A stretch of 64,000 nucleotides of DNA from Haemonchus contortus (GCA_000469685.2 LS997565.1:46552810-46616809); one strand, 5' to 3'. Counted from the first letter of the stretch, positions 1 through 11,492 are shown. A program made the numbers and translations. Notes: generated from the letters alone by a model not told the origin.

Positions 1-520
1 AGCCCGAAGGCCCTCATTTGAGAAAAGGGTGAATAAGCATTTGGTAATTTAACCGTTATTTCTACTTTGTGTGTGTATACCTTCAAGGTAGTTTGAATAA
101 GCTTCGTGCACCAAATCAGTCGTAACGAGACCAGGTAAATGTATTATTATTTAAAAGTAGAAAGACTTGAGACTTACTCATAACACGCCCAATACGTGAT
201 GCCTCCACTTCTTCTTTTTCAAGCTCTCAAACGTGTGCTTTCTATAGATCGTTCTGGTTCCTGCATTCATCGATGGAAGCAATATCATCAAAATCGTAAC
301 CAGAAGCCTAGTCACAGAAAAGCAGAGACTATTACCATACGCAACTGTCTCTCACTTTTCAGGTACTTCGAAAAAGAAGATCTGCCGACCACTGTATTTC
401 TATCGGTTTCTTCGACAGTTTTTGAACTAAGAGAAGCTCTTCAAAGAAATTCGAGCGATACTTGTGAAAAAAAATAAATCACCTTGATCGCTCCTGAATG
501 CGGGTCTGCTGCAAAATTGG
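1..520. other. Left-edge intergenic region
   Basis: No supported gene. A 93-codon open frame at 196-477 has no signal peptide, recognisable motif or splice context and is probably chance. The stretch ends where the conserved upstream motif of the first ShK gene begins. Confidence 0.5.
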
Positions 521-537
521 GAACAATGGCATTGTTC
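521..537 (+). promoter_or_regulatory. Palindromic upstream element of ShK gene 1
   Basis: GAACAATGGCATTGTTC has 8-bp arms that are perfect inverted copies around one central base. It begins 89 bp before the ATG at 610. The partner gene has the same motif, with one changed arm base, also 89 bp from its ATG. Conservation of sequence and spacing suggests a dimeric transcription-factor site; the factor is unknown. Confidence 0.55.
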
Positions 538-557
538 TCCACTTTCAAATAATGTAG

Positions 558-565
558 TATAAATA
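558..565 (+). promoter_or_regulatory. TATA box of ShK gene 1
   Basis: TATAAATA lies 52 bp before the ATG. The partner gene has the identical octamer at the identical distance, which supports a real core promoter with a short 5' leader. Confidence 0.6.
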
Positions 566-609
566 AGCCCAGTCACCGATCAGACACCACCAGTTCAGCA
601 GAATCGGAT

Positions 610-1326
610 ATGTTCTTCTACATTGTCTGTGCTCTTTTCCTGCTCAACGCCTTCACAACTGAGGCAGCAGTCACCACCAAAGCTGTAGGTTACTTTATCA
701 GTATATTATGTGTATTATGTAAAACAGATCCCTTACTCCTACTGTTATGGAAGAACGTATGCAACATGGGTTCGCTGGCACCAGGTGAATTGTCAAAGAA
801 ATGAACCAGAAATGAACTATACTAAAATGAACTCACCCTTATTTTCATTCATAACACAATAAGGGGTTATAAAAATCATTATTTTGGTCATGCAGCGTAC
901 TTGAATGCTCACTGAAAAATGTGTTCTATTAGGACAGATTTACTTTATTTGATTAATGCTCCGTTTTCGGACCCAAAGCTCATAGGGTCTTCTTCTTTTG
1001 AGTTAGTCATTGGCGTCAGTCAATCCCGTTCAGAATCGCAGTTTTGAAAAACGCTGGTCCGTGTTTCGATCCTCAGGTCTCTTAGTAGTGTGCGTCACTT
1101 TCCACTACCGAGGTTTAGTACATGACACCCAAGATATGTAGGATTGATTCAGTCATTTATATAAGCTCTATTTATATGACTACATCATTTTCAGCCATGC
1201 GTAGACAGAGGAGGTGAAGCATACTGCTCGGTCCACACCGGCGAACCCGATTACATATGCACCAATGTAATGAAATACTACCTTGCATCGCAGCTCTGTG
1301 CCAAATCATGTGGTGTTTGCGTTTGA
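610..1326 (+). CDS. Small secreted ShK-domain protein, copy 1
   Basis: Two exons, 610-684 and 1195-1326, joined in phase 0, give a 68-residue protein. Residues 1-19 form a hydrophobic signal peptide (MFFYIVCALFLLNAFTTEA). A short linker is followed by a 43-residue domain with six cysteines, starting PCVD and ending with the C-x3-C-x2-C pattern (CAKSCGVC) typical of ShK (ShKT) domains. The donor is GTAGGT and the acceptor TTTTCAG. An AATAAA lies about 25 bp past the stop. ShK domains form three disulfides, occur as potassium-channel-blocking peptides in sea anemones, and are greatly expanded in nematode secreted proteins; the target of this one is unknown. A mirror-image copy lies at 5768-6470. 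The signal peptide, six cysteines and splice phase make the family call firm; expression and function are inferred. Confidence 0.85.
685..1194 (+). other. Intron of ShK copy 1
   Basis: A 510-bp intron running GTAGGT to TTTTCAG. The intron of copy 2 is 496 bp. Nothing coding was recognised inside. Confidence 0.6.
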
Positions 1327-2365
1327 ATGTTTCGCAAGGTTAATCAAAAATAAACCTTTCGCATAGCCTTTTTTCTCTCTGTATAAAGCTTAATCGAAGT
1401 TGGCTAGAGAGTGTATCTTCACTCTGGCTTGTATATGTAGTGTGAAATTTCAGAAAATTTCATTAAAAATGAGGATTCTAACCATTGCATCAAAAGTGTA
1501 TTACCTTGATCATCTCCTTATGCAAGGCGATGACACACCTCAGTCCAAACCATGACTGATCAAATAATTGCTTCTAACAAAAGAGCTATTCGCACCTTCC
1601 TGCTTGTTTGTATAAAATCCCACGTCACTATTGCTTTCTCGATTTCAAAATAGACTGGATAGCTCGCTTACGAGAATGGAAGGCTCGCCTATGTAATAAC
1701 GCAAACGGTGCGAGGAAATTTGGATGGGAAGAAAATCCGCCACATTACTCGATTAGTTTCTGTGGTACCATGACATTCTATTAGCCCCCTCAACGCCACA
1801 GAAAAAAAGAATCAATTTGCTGCTTCTGTAAGGTAGTATAAGATATCAAGTCAAATTAGGTTTCCTGTTTTACTTGCATAGACGTCAAGAAAAAAAAAGC
1901 ACAAGCAATGAATAGTAAATTTCGGTTCCTGCTGAACAGATCATGGACAGTTCGTATCTTTGTATTGCGCAATTATATTGGATTGAGAACAGAAACAAAC
2001 AACAACAAAAGAACAATGTAATGGCCACCTTCGTTCTTGCCATCGAATCCGTTGGTGAGAATTCCCGCATCCATTGCGGTTGATGTTTTTGCAGTTTTTG
2101 CTCAGGCCAGTGAAAAGGATCCTCCTGTCCTTTGAAACTCGCTTTATAGGTTGATGGGATTCATGAGTTCACGGTTTTGCTCAAAGAGATTCTGAAGGAT
2201 CAGTAGTGCCACAGTAGAAATCACGCAAACATACACATTACACATGCAGATGAACAACATGTATCTCTACTAGGAAGTGGGGGCAATGTCTACTTACCAC
2301 GTAGTCAGAAGAATTCTATGTATTCAGATGAGATATATGTTCAGCCACTCATTCGATCAGCGGCG
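1327..2365. other. Spacer between ShK copy 1 and the RTE element
   Basis: AT-rich sequence with AATAAA near 1349 serving ShK copy 1. No gene, RNA or repeat was recognised in the rest. Confidence 0.45.
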
Positions 2366-4775
2366 TGTATGATAGACAAGAGTCTTCTTCCTCTTCTCCC
2401 CAGCGTTAGTCCCGCGGAGTCCGCTGTTCTAATCAGTCGCCTCCATTTCATTCTATTTACGGCGTCTTCTGCCGTCACCTTGGCTTCGGCGAGGTCCTTT
2501 TTGATCACGTCCCGCCATCTCTTCCTTGGGGCTTCCCGTGGTCGCTTGCCTTGCGCCTCGAACTTCATTGCCTTCCTTATCGGGTGGCTCTGTGGTCTTC
2601 TTAGGGCATGTCCGAACCATCGTAATCGCTGCTCCCTCATCTTTAGTTGAACTGGAGCTGTTTGCATTACCGTCCAGATATCTTCATTCCTGATCCGATC
2701 CAGTTGCGTCCAGCCGCAGGCCCATCTCAGCATTCTCACTTCAGCGGAGTGGAGTTGTCTTTCATGGGTTTTACTTACGTACTCGCTGCTGTAGAGCATC
2801 GTAGGCCTTACCACTGCCCGATACACCTTTCCTTTGAGAGTCCTGGAGCACCTACGGTTGCAGAGGATACCAGTAGACTCCCTCCACTTCATCCATGCAG
2901 CGTTTATTAAGTATTTCACGGCCTGGTCCACACTACCATCAGCGGCTAAATCACTCTCCATGCTCGGAAGTCCTGGACCTTTTCGATGGCTTCCCCGTAA
3001 CCGTCGGTGATTGACCCCATGCCCTCGTCGGAGCTGAGGAACTTGGTCTTCTTCGCGTTTAGCCGAAGTCCACTTTCCGCCAGCACTTTCTGCCATTTCT
3101 GGAGATTTTCCTGGAGTTCTTCCTTGCTCTACGCTATCAGAGCGATGTCATCAGCGTAGAGGATGGTCTTCAGTGGTCCATCCACGAGTTCTTCTGTGAT
3201 GACGTCCATCGTGAGCAGGAAGAGGAACGGGCTCAGAGCTGATTCCTGGTGTACCCCAACAGTGACATCTATTGCTCCCGCTTGGCCGTGCACAGTGCGT
3301 ATTGTTGTAGTGGAGCCATCATACATATCCTTGACCAAGGAGATGAGGTGTTCTGGCACGTTTCGTTTTCGGAGCGCACTCCAAAGGACTTCTCGCGGGA
3401 ACCGGCCGAATGCCTTCTCCAGATCGAGGAAGGCTAGGTAGCAGGGTCTACCCCTTTCTCGATACTTCTCCATAATTTGCCTAGCTATGAAGATGGCATC
3501 CGTTGTAAACCTTTCAGGCATGAAGCCGAACTGCTCCTCTGAAATTGGGACCAATTCTCTTAATCTTCAGTCGACCAGCCGCTCGTACAGTTTCATCGTG
3601 TGAGCAGTCAACCTGATCCCCCGGTAGTCGGAACAGTCCATCGCGTCCCCTTTCTGCTTGAAGATTGGAACGATAGTGCTCCTCCCCCACGCATCTGGGA
3701 TTCTTCCTTCAGCGGTGACAGTGTTCACGAATCGGGTGAGCCACTTGACCCCGTGTTCTCCGAGCGCCTTCCATGCCTCAATCGGTACTTCATCCGGACC
3801 AGTTGCCTTTCCTACCTTCATCTTCCCTATTACCATGCGCACTTCATCTTCTGTCTAAAGTTTGATGGGGCCAGCCGTTGCCTCCACGTAGGAACTCTTT
3901 TCACGGGCGAATTCTTTTTTGAGGAGCCTGTATTCGAAGTATTCCTTCCACCTACGCCTGTCCTGCCCAGGCTTCCTCAGGATTGCACCCTCACTGTTCT
4001 TGACGGACTTCACTACCCCGATGTCCTGGGAGGCACTGTGACGCGCTTTCGCCAGGTGGAGGGCGGACTTCTCCCCCTTCTCGACTGTCAAGTTTTTCAT
4101 ACAAGGCGTCCATTTCCATGTTCTTTTGCGTTCGCCACAGCAGCCTTGGCGAGCCTCTTGGAAGTTTTGTAGGCAGCTAGGTCCTCTAGAGCTCGTGTCT
4201 TTTGCCAACGTTTGTAGGCCAATTTCTTCTCTCTCACAACTCGCTGGACTTCATCGTTCCAGAACCATGCTTCCTTGTCTTACAGTTTTGAGGGACCTTC
4301 TTACTAGCACATGATCTATTTCCGTTTCGTTCCCTCCACTGCTGCAGGTTACCTTCTGAGACTTACTTTTCGCGAAGAAGGTGCTGCAGACTGCCACGTC
4401 ATGGGCCATGGCCAGGTCGAGAACCGTTTCTCCTTCTTCGTTTCTGACTCCTATCCCTCCACCTCACATCCATGTACACTTTCCAGTCCCCTCCTTTCAC
4501 TGCCAACGTGCCCATTCATATCACCTGCTATGGTAAGGTAGTCACCCTCCGGAACCGATCGGATGGCCTCGTCAAGGTTCAGATAGACGGGGCAGCCGGC
4601 TTGTGGTGCATACACTGATATTGTTGTCCAGTTCCCCTCCTTCGGGTCTATGAAGGCACAGGATTTGGATGTTTCTGCGCTTCATTAGATCGGCGACTCC
4701 TCGGGACTTCCCAGTAAGCGAACCCACGTTCAGAGTCCCAATTCGAACTAACTTCTTTCGACCGAGGTCGTTCAC
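2341..4775 (-). pseudogene. RTE polyprotein remnant (endonuclease, reverse transcriptase)
   Basis: Pieces in order: endonuclease start (4572-4775, RIGTLNVGSLTGKSR); an endonuclease piece with GDMNGH near 4505-4530; a linker region (3855-4208); RT fingers (3567-3842, KATGPDEVPIEAWK and SDYRGI); RT palm (3129-3554, LDLEKAF and the catalytic LYADDIALIA); then the C-terminal part (2341-3096, RRCSRTLKGKVYRAVVRPTMLY and RWRDVIKKDL). The pieces are in different frames or separated by stops, one directly after the YADD block. The endonuclease lacks its central section. The last codons (to 2341) run through the GA-rich tail into flanking DNA, so the annotated C-terminus is partly host sequence. It would have encoded the enzyme for target-primed reverse transcription in the nucleus. 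The family call is secure; the exact clade is less so. Confidence 0.85.
2366..2383. repeat. 18-bp direct repeat, left flank of the RTE element
   Basis: TGTATGATAGACAAGAGT, identical to 5033-5050. The two copies bracket the LINE remnant and fit a target-site duplication. Confidence 0.6.
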
Positions 4776-5032
4776 TCCTCGGTAGCCCTCGCATACTGTC
4801 CACAGAACTTCGGGCGGGGATCCTGTGCGCCACTTCCGGATGACGTCCTAGCTTTATCCCTGATACCTTTTGAGGCTTTAGACATGGCCCTGTCAACCTG
4901 GCCTGACTCTGGTACCGATACCATTTTTGCAATTTTTGCAAGGCATAAAGTTTCCTCGGCAGGGATCGAACTCGCACTCCCTCTAAGTGCAGATGTGAGC
5001 CTACACTCTTATCCAATCGGCTATCCCTGCCT
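2384..5032 (-). mobile_element. Decayed RTE-type non-LTR retrotransposon
   Basis: On the minus strand this region holds, in order, a tRNA-like start (4958-5031), the beginning of an APE-type endonuclease, a reverse transcriptase and a C-terminal domain, ending in a GA-rich tail (GGGAGAAGAGGAAGAAGA) against the 18-bp flanking repeat. Domain order, the YADD box and lack of LTRs place it with RTE/BovB-like LINEs, common in strongylid genomes. At about 2.65 kb it is shorter than a usual full RTE (3.2 kb or more), mainly because the middle of the endonuclease is missing. Frameshifts and stops make it inactive. Confidence 0.8.
4958..5031 (-). repeat. tRNA-like 5' end of the RTE element (A/B-box-like)
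   Basis: On the minus strand the 74-nt stretch opens with GGCAGGGAT and closes with its complement ATCCCTGCC, like an acceptor stem. It has an A-box-like TAGCCGATTGG, a B-box-like GAGTTCGATCC, and a 6-bp stem (GTGTAG/CTGCAC) where an anticodon arm would be. The T-arm does not fold properly, so it is not a working tRNA; a tRNA-derived Pol III promoter or SINE head is more likely. Confidence 0.5.
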
Positions 5033-5050
5033 TGTATGATAGACAAGAGT
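5033..5050. repeat. 18-bp direct repeat, right flank of the RTE element
   Basis: Exact copy of 2366-2383. It abuts the 5' end of the minus-strand element, as expected for a target-site duplication. Confidence 0.6.
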
Positions 5051-5767
5051 GAACTACATAAAGGATCGGAAACTGAGTCTCAAGACGTCAGCTATCCCTT
5101 ACAGATGTCAGCTATCCCTTATCCATTCCGATTCGATGTTCGACCCGCCGGTGCATGTATCCGGGAACTGGAGCCGTATGTAGTCAAGTACTATAAGCGT
5201 CTCAGAGGTTTTTTTCATAATAAGCACAATGAATACCCACTGTGAAACCAGTCGAAGCAAAATATAAACGAGTAAGAACTTAAGTAGAAAGCTGGAGGGT
5301 CGGCGGCTATTTTTGGCCCAATCTATGAGACTCGATCCACATACCAAAGCAATGCGCTAGAAAAAAATCATTTCATTCATTCAATTCACAACTCATTCAC
5401 TGGATGAAAATTCATTATTGCTAGAAATCATTAATCCCTAGAAACGCTGGTCGGTCTATTATCCTGATTCTACTCTAGAATGCTAGCTCTAAAATTGTGA
5501 AGGCAGTAACAGTACTACTCCTTCAACTGCTGCACCGCTTCGCCTGAATCGTCAACCTTTGATGATCACCAAACATCATCACCAATTTGAACGAAACTTC
5601 ATTTAGCACTATCCAAATAATCGGTATCCTAGAAAAAATCCAACCCGTCGTGAATTTTGAGTGAAGATGTATTCCCGTAAGAATCTCAACTCTATTAGAG
5701 TCGGTAGCAAAGAAGGAATAACAACTTCGGGAACGAAGATTTATTTTTATTTCATCCTGTCAAACAT
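5051..5767. other. Spacer between the RTE element and ShK copy 2
   Basis: A duplicated GTCAGCTATCCCTTA (about 5087-5120) is the only repeat noticed. TTTATTTTTATTT at about 5739-5752 gives AATAAA on the minus strand, a likely poly(A) signal for ShK copy 2. No gene seen. Confidence 0.45.
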
Positions 5768-6470
5768 TCAAACGCAAACACCACATGATTTGGCACAAAG
5801 CTGTGATGCAAGGTAGTATTTCATTACATTGGTGCATATGTAATCGGGTGCGCCGGTGTGGACCGAGCAGTATGCTTCACCTCCTCTGTCTACGCATGGC
5901 TGAAAAAATATAGTTTTATGAATAGGCTCCATAAAAATGGCGTTTATCTATCACCTATTGTATGTCGTGCATTACACTTTCAGACTCTGGAGGGCAAAGG
6001 TGCCTTATGGAAAGGGAATTGACGCACCCTATCGTAAGCATAACCCAAAGATCGAAACTGGATCGATACCCGCGATATTCGAAAACTTAAGCGAGTGTAT
6101 CCCCAAATCGGGATTGATTGAAGCCAAAAGACAGCCACCCTCAAAGAATTTTGGGGTCAAGAAAATGGGAAAATAATAAGGACTCTTCTGTAGGGGACAC
6201 CCAAATATATTATCCCACCGGAAAAGACATTTTTTTCAGCCGAAACAGTTCTATAAAAAAGCACTGAAACGAGCTGGTTTTGGTGTACTTTGGTTCGTAT
6301 TTGATTGCTCGTGTGCTACCAGCTTAACCGCGATTCTCGCATATCATTGGAAGTAACGGATCTGTAGCACATAATATACCGATAAAGTAACCTACAGCTG
6401 TGGTTGTGACTGCTGCTTCGGTTGTGAAAGCATTGAGCAGGAAAAGAGCACAGACAATGTAGAAGAACAT
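5768..6470 (-). CDS. Small secreted ShK-domain protein, copy 2
   Basis: A mirror-image paralogue of the gene at 610-1326. Exon 1 is 6396-6470 and exon 2 is 5768-5899, joined in phase 0, giving 68 residues. The signal peptide is identical in residues 1-19. Compared with copy 1 the protein differs at only two positions seen: K24 to T in the linker and one E to A in the ShK domain. All six cysteines and the terminal CAKSCGVC pattern are kept. Promoter motif, TATA box and intron position match copy 1. The two genes converge (tails toward each other), so they arose by inverted duplication, with the RTE element in the spacer between them. Secreted; molecular target unknown. Confidence 0.85.
5900..6395 (-). 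other. Intron of ShK copy 2
   Basis: A 496-bp intron at the same position and phase as in copy 1. A 79-codon plus-strand frame at 5937-6176 lies inside and shows no family features; probably chance. Confidence 0.6.
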
Positions 6471-6514
6471 ATCGAATTCCGCTGAACTGATGATGGATTA
6501 ATGGCAACGGGGCC

Positions 6515-6522
6515 TATTTATA
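6515..6522 (-). promoter_or_regulatory. TATA box of ShK gene 2
   Basis: TATAAATA on the minus strand, 52 bp from the ATG at 6470, exactly as in copy 1. Confidence 0.6.
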
Positions 6523-6542
6523 CGGCATTACCTGAAAGTCGA

Positions 6543-6559
6543 GAACAATGCCATTGTTT
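6543..6559 (-). promoter_or_regulatory. Palindromic upstream element of ShK gene 2
   Basis: AAACAATGGCATTGTTC on the minus strand, one base different from the copy-1 element, ending 89 bp from the ATG. The shared position supports a regulatory site. Confidence 0.55.
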
Positions 6560-7429
6560 CTAGAATTGCAGCTGTTTCCGCGGTCAGAGGTGTGGGTGGC
6601 ATTCTCCACAAGCGGTGTGAATTATATTTTATTTGCAAAGTTCAAATCTCATCTCCCTTATCCCATCTCATCTCAAATCATTCAATTCGATTTATCAAAA
6701 GTAGAAAAAAAATCCCAGGCACCTACTCATCGTTCAAAGTATCTGATTTCGCACTGACTATATGGAACGCACCGTCGAAGGACATAAAAATTTGCCAAAG
6801 TAGTCTCGGATATTCGGTCGTTTTTTTCGGTGAGGGTAAAGGGAACTTCCGATGCTACCCCGCCAAGGATTTAACAGAATGTGCAATTAGTGAGCAGTGG
6901 CTCCTTAGCCTAAGAAACTCAACGTCACAATGAATGCAAACAAAACAGAATGGATTGTATTGAATGGGTTTTCTTCCGATGCTTCCGAGGAGACCACTTG
7001 AGACAATAGAGTAGTCATCCTCACTTCTCACATATTGTAATTCCCTCACGAGTGCGGTAAGCCCTAAACGGACCGCAAAAAAGATGGTGGACACTGTCCT
7101 GGGGAACAGCGAAAGCATAGAGCAATAATAGCGAAAGAACCAGACGTTTGTTGAATAAACGGTCCTGTTCAGGTTGCCTGCCTTAGGCTGATGCACCAAC
7201 TTTCCTTCTTTTAAAAGACGTTCAATCATTCATGTGAACAAATTTTTTGGAAGAACCATGAAACGTTTCTAAAAATAGCAGAAAATTTTGAAGAAATTTC
7301 GAAAAGAATATTGCTATCCAGCACTTTATTCGACATGGTTCAACGCTCACTACTATCTAAGGGTCAAAAGATCTGGAAATCTGCTTTTCCTCTTTTTTGA
7401 ATTTTTGTTCTTCACACCTTTCTATTTCC

Positions 7430-7497
7430 GATCCGAGATTCGGACCCGTGACCGCGCAGGTGAGATAGTGCAACAATCGCCACTGCACCGCCCTCTG
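7430..7497 (-). repeat. tRNA-like SINE fragment
   Basis: On the minus strand it reads GTGGCGATTGTTGCACTATC, then after about 12 bases GTCACGGGTCCGAATC (B-box-like). It is clearly related to 21248-21319, which shares the GCACTATC...CAC...CGTCACGGGT order. It lies in opposite orientation to nearby plus-strand frames and no tRNA fold is complete. Confidence 0.4.
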
Positions 7498-9112
7498 CCT
7501 CTATTTACACAATAAATATATACACAATGGAAAAGCTAGAGATGCAGCGGTGCGGTGAACACATCGGAATTTCTCATCAGTTCACTTTTCAGGTTTGCGC
7601 AAAAGAGTTAATCCTGCTAGAAACGTTCTTTTAGAGCCGGTGATGTTCGAGAAAGGCACAGAGAGCCCACAATTCATTGGGCCATCACTATCCTTTACTC
7701 CGGGAAAGGTTATCAGACGGAGGGTAGTAATCTCCCTAGTACTAGAAAGCTTCGACATGTCATTGCAAGAGGGCAAACCCTCTAGCACTTCCTGGAAGGA
7801 AGGCTCAGAAGAGCTTTGATCACTACTATATATTGATTTGGAATGAAATTAGAGGATGCTGAGAATGCTTATCATTTTTGTAAAAGCTCCATAGCAGATC
7901 AACTGTAGCTGATGGACCTCATTTCTATACAGCAAGATACGGCACTGCAGGATGTCGACACATAGAATGACTTCTCAGTAGGAATGTGTCATGGTCCGGA
8001 GCCAGCGGAAGTCAATTCAAGCCAACCCGCAGGCCCTTGAAACCTCCACTGCAGGCAGTATCATTTGCAGATTTCGTAAAACATCGCAGAAACCGTAAAC
8101 ACAGCTACACTCATGTTCCCCACCACGCTGGCGGCAACCTGGCCGCTGTTTTTCTATGGATTTTCAATCACTCCATCTCAATACCAGGATCACTTGGGCA
8201 CCCTATTGAACCAATTGGGTCGTATACTTATTACTAGCCCCTTTCGTCACATTTCGCGAAAACCCGTTAAAATTCCAATCCGTTTGCAGAAAAATTGCAT
8301 TTTAAGCGGATCTGAAGATGAAAACCCTGCTGGATCATGTACGATCCAGTGCCTCCAAAATTGCTAAATAGCATGGGTAAGGTGGTAGTTTGACGTTTGG
8401 AAATCACAACACCAGCCGCCGTTCACAGGGATTTCTCCCACTGAAAGCTTTTGTGATTTCGCATTACGAATACCCGATTTTCAAACAGGTGACATATTGC
8501 CTTTGGCCTCGCAAATCATATTGAACCAGCTCAACCGGTCAGTTCCCCCCGCCTACCACTCCTTTGTGAGATTCGACATAACCCTTCAAGGAATCCCGCT
8601 GATAGCATTTTGAACACGAATTGGTGAACCTACGCTAGCCATACTCAGTAGGACCCCCAGATTTCATTACGAAGAGCTTAGGTCGAATCCATGGCGTCAT
8701 CTCAGAGGAATGACTCTGGATAACTGAACCTCTCCTTGAACTTACTTTACTAGGCCTAAGTGAAAAAGGAGATGGCTGAGAACGTTCTTTTTCCTTTACT
8801 AAACCAGCTTTATAGGGTGAATGTAACAATGGGATCTTTTCTCTAATTGCCTCATGCTACCTCAGTATTACTCCCCGTCAGAGATACGACGCAACAACGA
8901 GGCCTCATATACAACAACGCGCTCGTGAGTGCCGCAGCGCGGTCCGGAGCCAGCGGGAGGGCGCGCATTAATACGTCGTCAGCATTACCGCGCATTGATG
9001 TCTTCAGTTCTCAGCATACCGCGCATTAACACGTCTTCAGTATTACTGTCAGCATAGGCAGTTCCCGCACGTCATCGCAGTCGCAGTCGCATACAGCCTT
9101 CCGGAAGGCTCC

Positions 9113-9469
9113 CTACCCGCTGGCGACAACTTGACCGCAACTTTTTGAAGTTGCTAACACATATTTGTGTCGGCTCCTACTTTTTTTCTTTTGCCAGGCT
9201 TTGATCCCACGCCTTCTCAGAATTGGCGGTTCTTGGTCGTCGTCACTTCCTTCGCTGCACTGGACCTTCACAATGGCCTTCAACAGGTCCTCTTCAATCA
9301 CATCCTGCCACCTTTCATCGCATTTCCCAATAGTGGAGCGGCAGTAGAGTTCGAAAATGAGTCCGCTCCTTCCGTGTCCGCGCAAAAACCCGGGTGACAC
9401 TCTTTTAAACTTAATTTTTCTAACCAAAAAAAGGTTATTGCCGCCTGTATCAACTACCAGCTTGGGCAC
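9113..9469 (-). pseudogene. Possible RTE-like C-terminal scrap
   Basis: A minus-strand frame contains ERWQDVIEEDLLKA, resembling RWRDVIKKDLAEA in the RTE remnant at 2341-4775, and ends in a basic stretch. No RT motif is present. Could be chance; weakly supported. Confidence 0.3.
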
Positions 9470-11388
9470 ATCGTCCCCTAACTGCTAGCGTAAGTTTACC
9501 CACCCCGAAGAAGGCAACAGCTTGGAAGTTAGATCAAACCGTTGGATCAAATAGTGCATTCAACGATGCAACCCTAATATCAATAAAAGATCTAGTTCCA
9601 CTGAAGCTACTCATTATTATCTTGCGAAACACTGACTTCGAAATCAGAACTTCCAAGCAGATAGCGAGAAAATAAAAAAAATAAAAATGAAAATCAGTCA
9701 ATTCTTTGTTTTACACAGAGCTCGAGTGACTGAGGAGCCGGCTGCAGGATGCAGAATCACAGGTGTTGTTTGAGTGTCGGTAAATCTACTCACCGTAATT
9801 CGAATTCACAAATTTACCACGCTGCCGCTCCTGCAACCTTTTCCTGTCAGCAACCTCGGCACTGTCATTCTTGCCACTCGAGATTCAGCACTTTATGGAG
9901 CCGCTGATTCTATCGGCACATCTTGCCGTCCTAATCGTATTCGCCATCAAAGTTTGACATCAAAGGGAATGATTTTCACGGCACTTCTATTGGTCGCTGA
10001 TAACTGTATGAACGTGAAATGTGTGAAACTTAGCGTCGAGATAGCCGCATACGTGAATTCATCCGATTTGCTCCTATAGTTCAATATGATAGAGCAATTG
10101 CTCGCAGTGCTGCGCTATTTTTCCAGTTCTGGACCCCATTCTCACTGAATTTCCATTTTGTGTTCCGAAAAGTGCAGTGATTTCGGAACGCGGCGCACCC
10201 GTATCGGTATTGAAATGGCTTTTCATGTGATTTTTTCGCCTGATAGTTCCCACAACTTCATTTCCCTTTTCCCTTAAGCATTCCAAAGCATGTGGCCATT
10301 TTGGGAAATGTTCTCGAATCGTATCTGTCTGTATCACCTAAAGAACATACCACCCAAAGAACATACATCTCCTCTATGACAGCTGACTTCTTTAGCTGGC
10401 GCGGACACGCCGGTCAGAGTTCGATTTCCCACCGCCTGCTACTGGGCACAACTCTGTTCCTTCCCGATGTACTGGCGAGCGATATTTTTGAATGGAAAAA
10501 GACCGGCAGAGCTGACTCCTGAATGTCTCATTGACTTCTTACTAATTTAAGGAGTAAGGAAAACTAAGAAAAGCCAATAAGCCGTTCTGTCCTCAGTCTC
10601 TGTAACACGCTTGAGAACTCTATACTTCTTGTTGTCACTATGCCAACCGCCGAGAGGGGACAGGCGGATTTACTGGTTTTGCCACAACCTCAGATTTGTA
10701 GAAAATCAATGAGACGCCCAGGAACCACCTTCGTACCCCTATTTTTACCGAAATTTTACTTGCCAGTACTTACAGACCGGTTGCAGACGTACCCAGTCGT
10801 AGATTCTTCTAAAACTGGTTGTGCATCCGAACATTGTGCCATCCGTTCAAGAAACACGCAAATCCATATGCTTTACACAACCTCCTTCCAATCGAAATTC
10901 TCCCTTCTTAACTTCCTGGTAATGTTTTTCCAACTGATTGATTTCCTGGAAGTTTTTTTTCATCAGTAACTGATCGTTCTCGTTGATTAAGAGGCTCGCT
11001 GAGCGTGGTCCTGCAACTTCTCGTTTCGAGGAATCAGAGGCGCCCAAAGAGGCTTTATTTGGTGTTGTCATAGCGTCACCCGTCTGAAAAGGGTGCAGCA
11101 GGGGCTCGTAGTTTGTTTAACACGTCCCTCTTGTCGCTTACAGAAGGACGTGTGGGAGCGGGCCCGCAGGTGGCGGACATCAAAGGTATATGCCAGAGAG
11201 CTGCAGCGAGGAGCACCACCCCGTGAAGAGAACTCAGGTGTATTGTGGAATAAGCAATACTGTACGCTTCCCTCATGCAGAGTATTTATTCCAAGGTATT
11301 TTCCAAACCCTTCCGAACGTCACCTTCTCCGCATTATCTTTCTCAATTGATGGAATGTGCTAGTAGAAGAAGGGAACCTGCATCTAGA

Positions 11389-11492
11389 CGAGAATCCCCT
11401 GTGAGCTTAATCTCTTCTAAGACGGTACGCTGTTCGGTTACAAGACACCACACCCTTTTTCGTTAAAAGCTTAAACCCACAGGGGATTCTCG
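11389..11492. repeat. Small hairpin with 15-bp perfect arms
   Basis: CGAGAATCCCCTGTG (11389-11403) and its exact complement (11478-11492) are separated by 74 bp. AT-rich inner edges extend the pairing a little. Possibly a very short MITE; no target duplication was noticed. Confidence 0.4.

Noticed and set aside
2318..4541. Plus-strand open frames across the RTE region
   Set aside because: They are antisense to the LINE coding sequence and share no family features.
4958..5031. Functional tRNA gene
   Set aside because: A- and B-box-like motifs are present, but T-arm and D-arm do not pair and the anticodon loop has eight bases.
7582..7819. Overlapping 74- and 68-codon frames on both strands after a CTTTTCAG acceptor
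   Set aside because: Neither matches a known family and no further exons could be linked.
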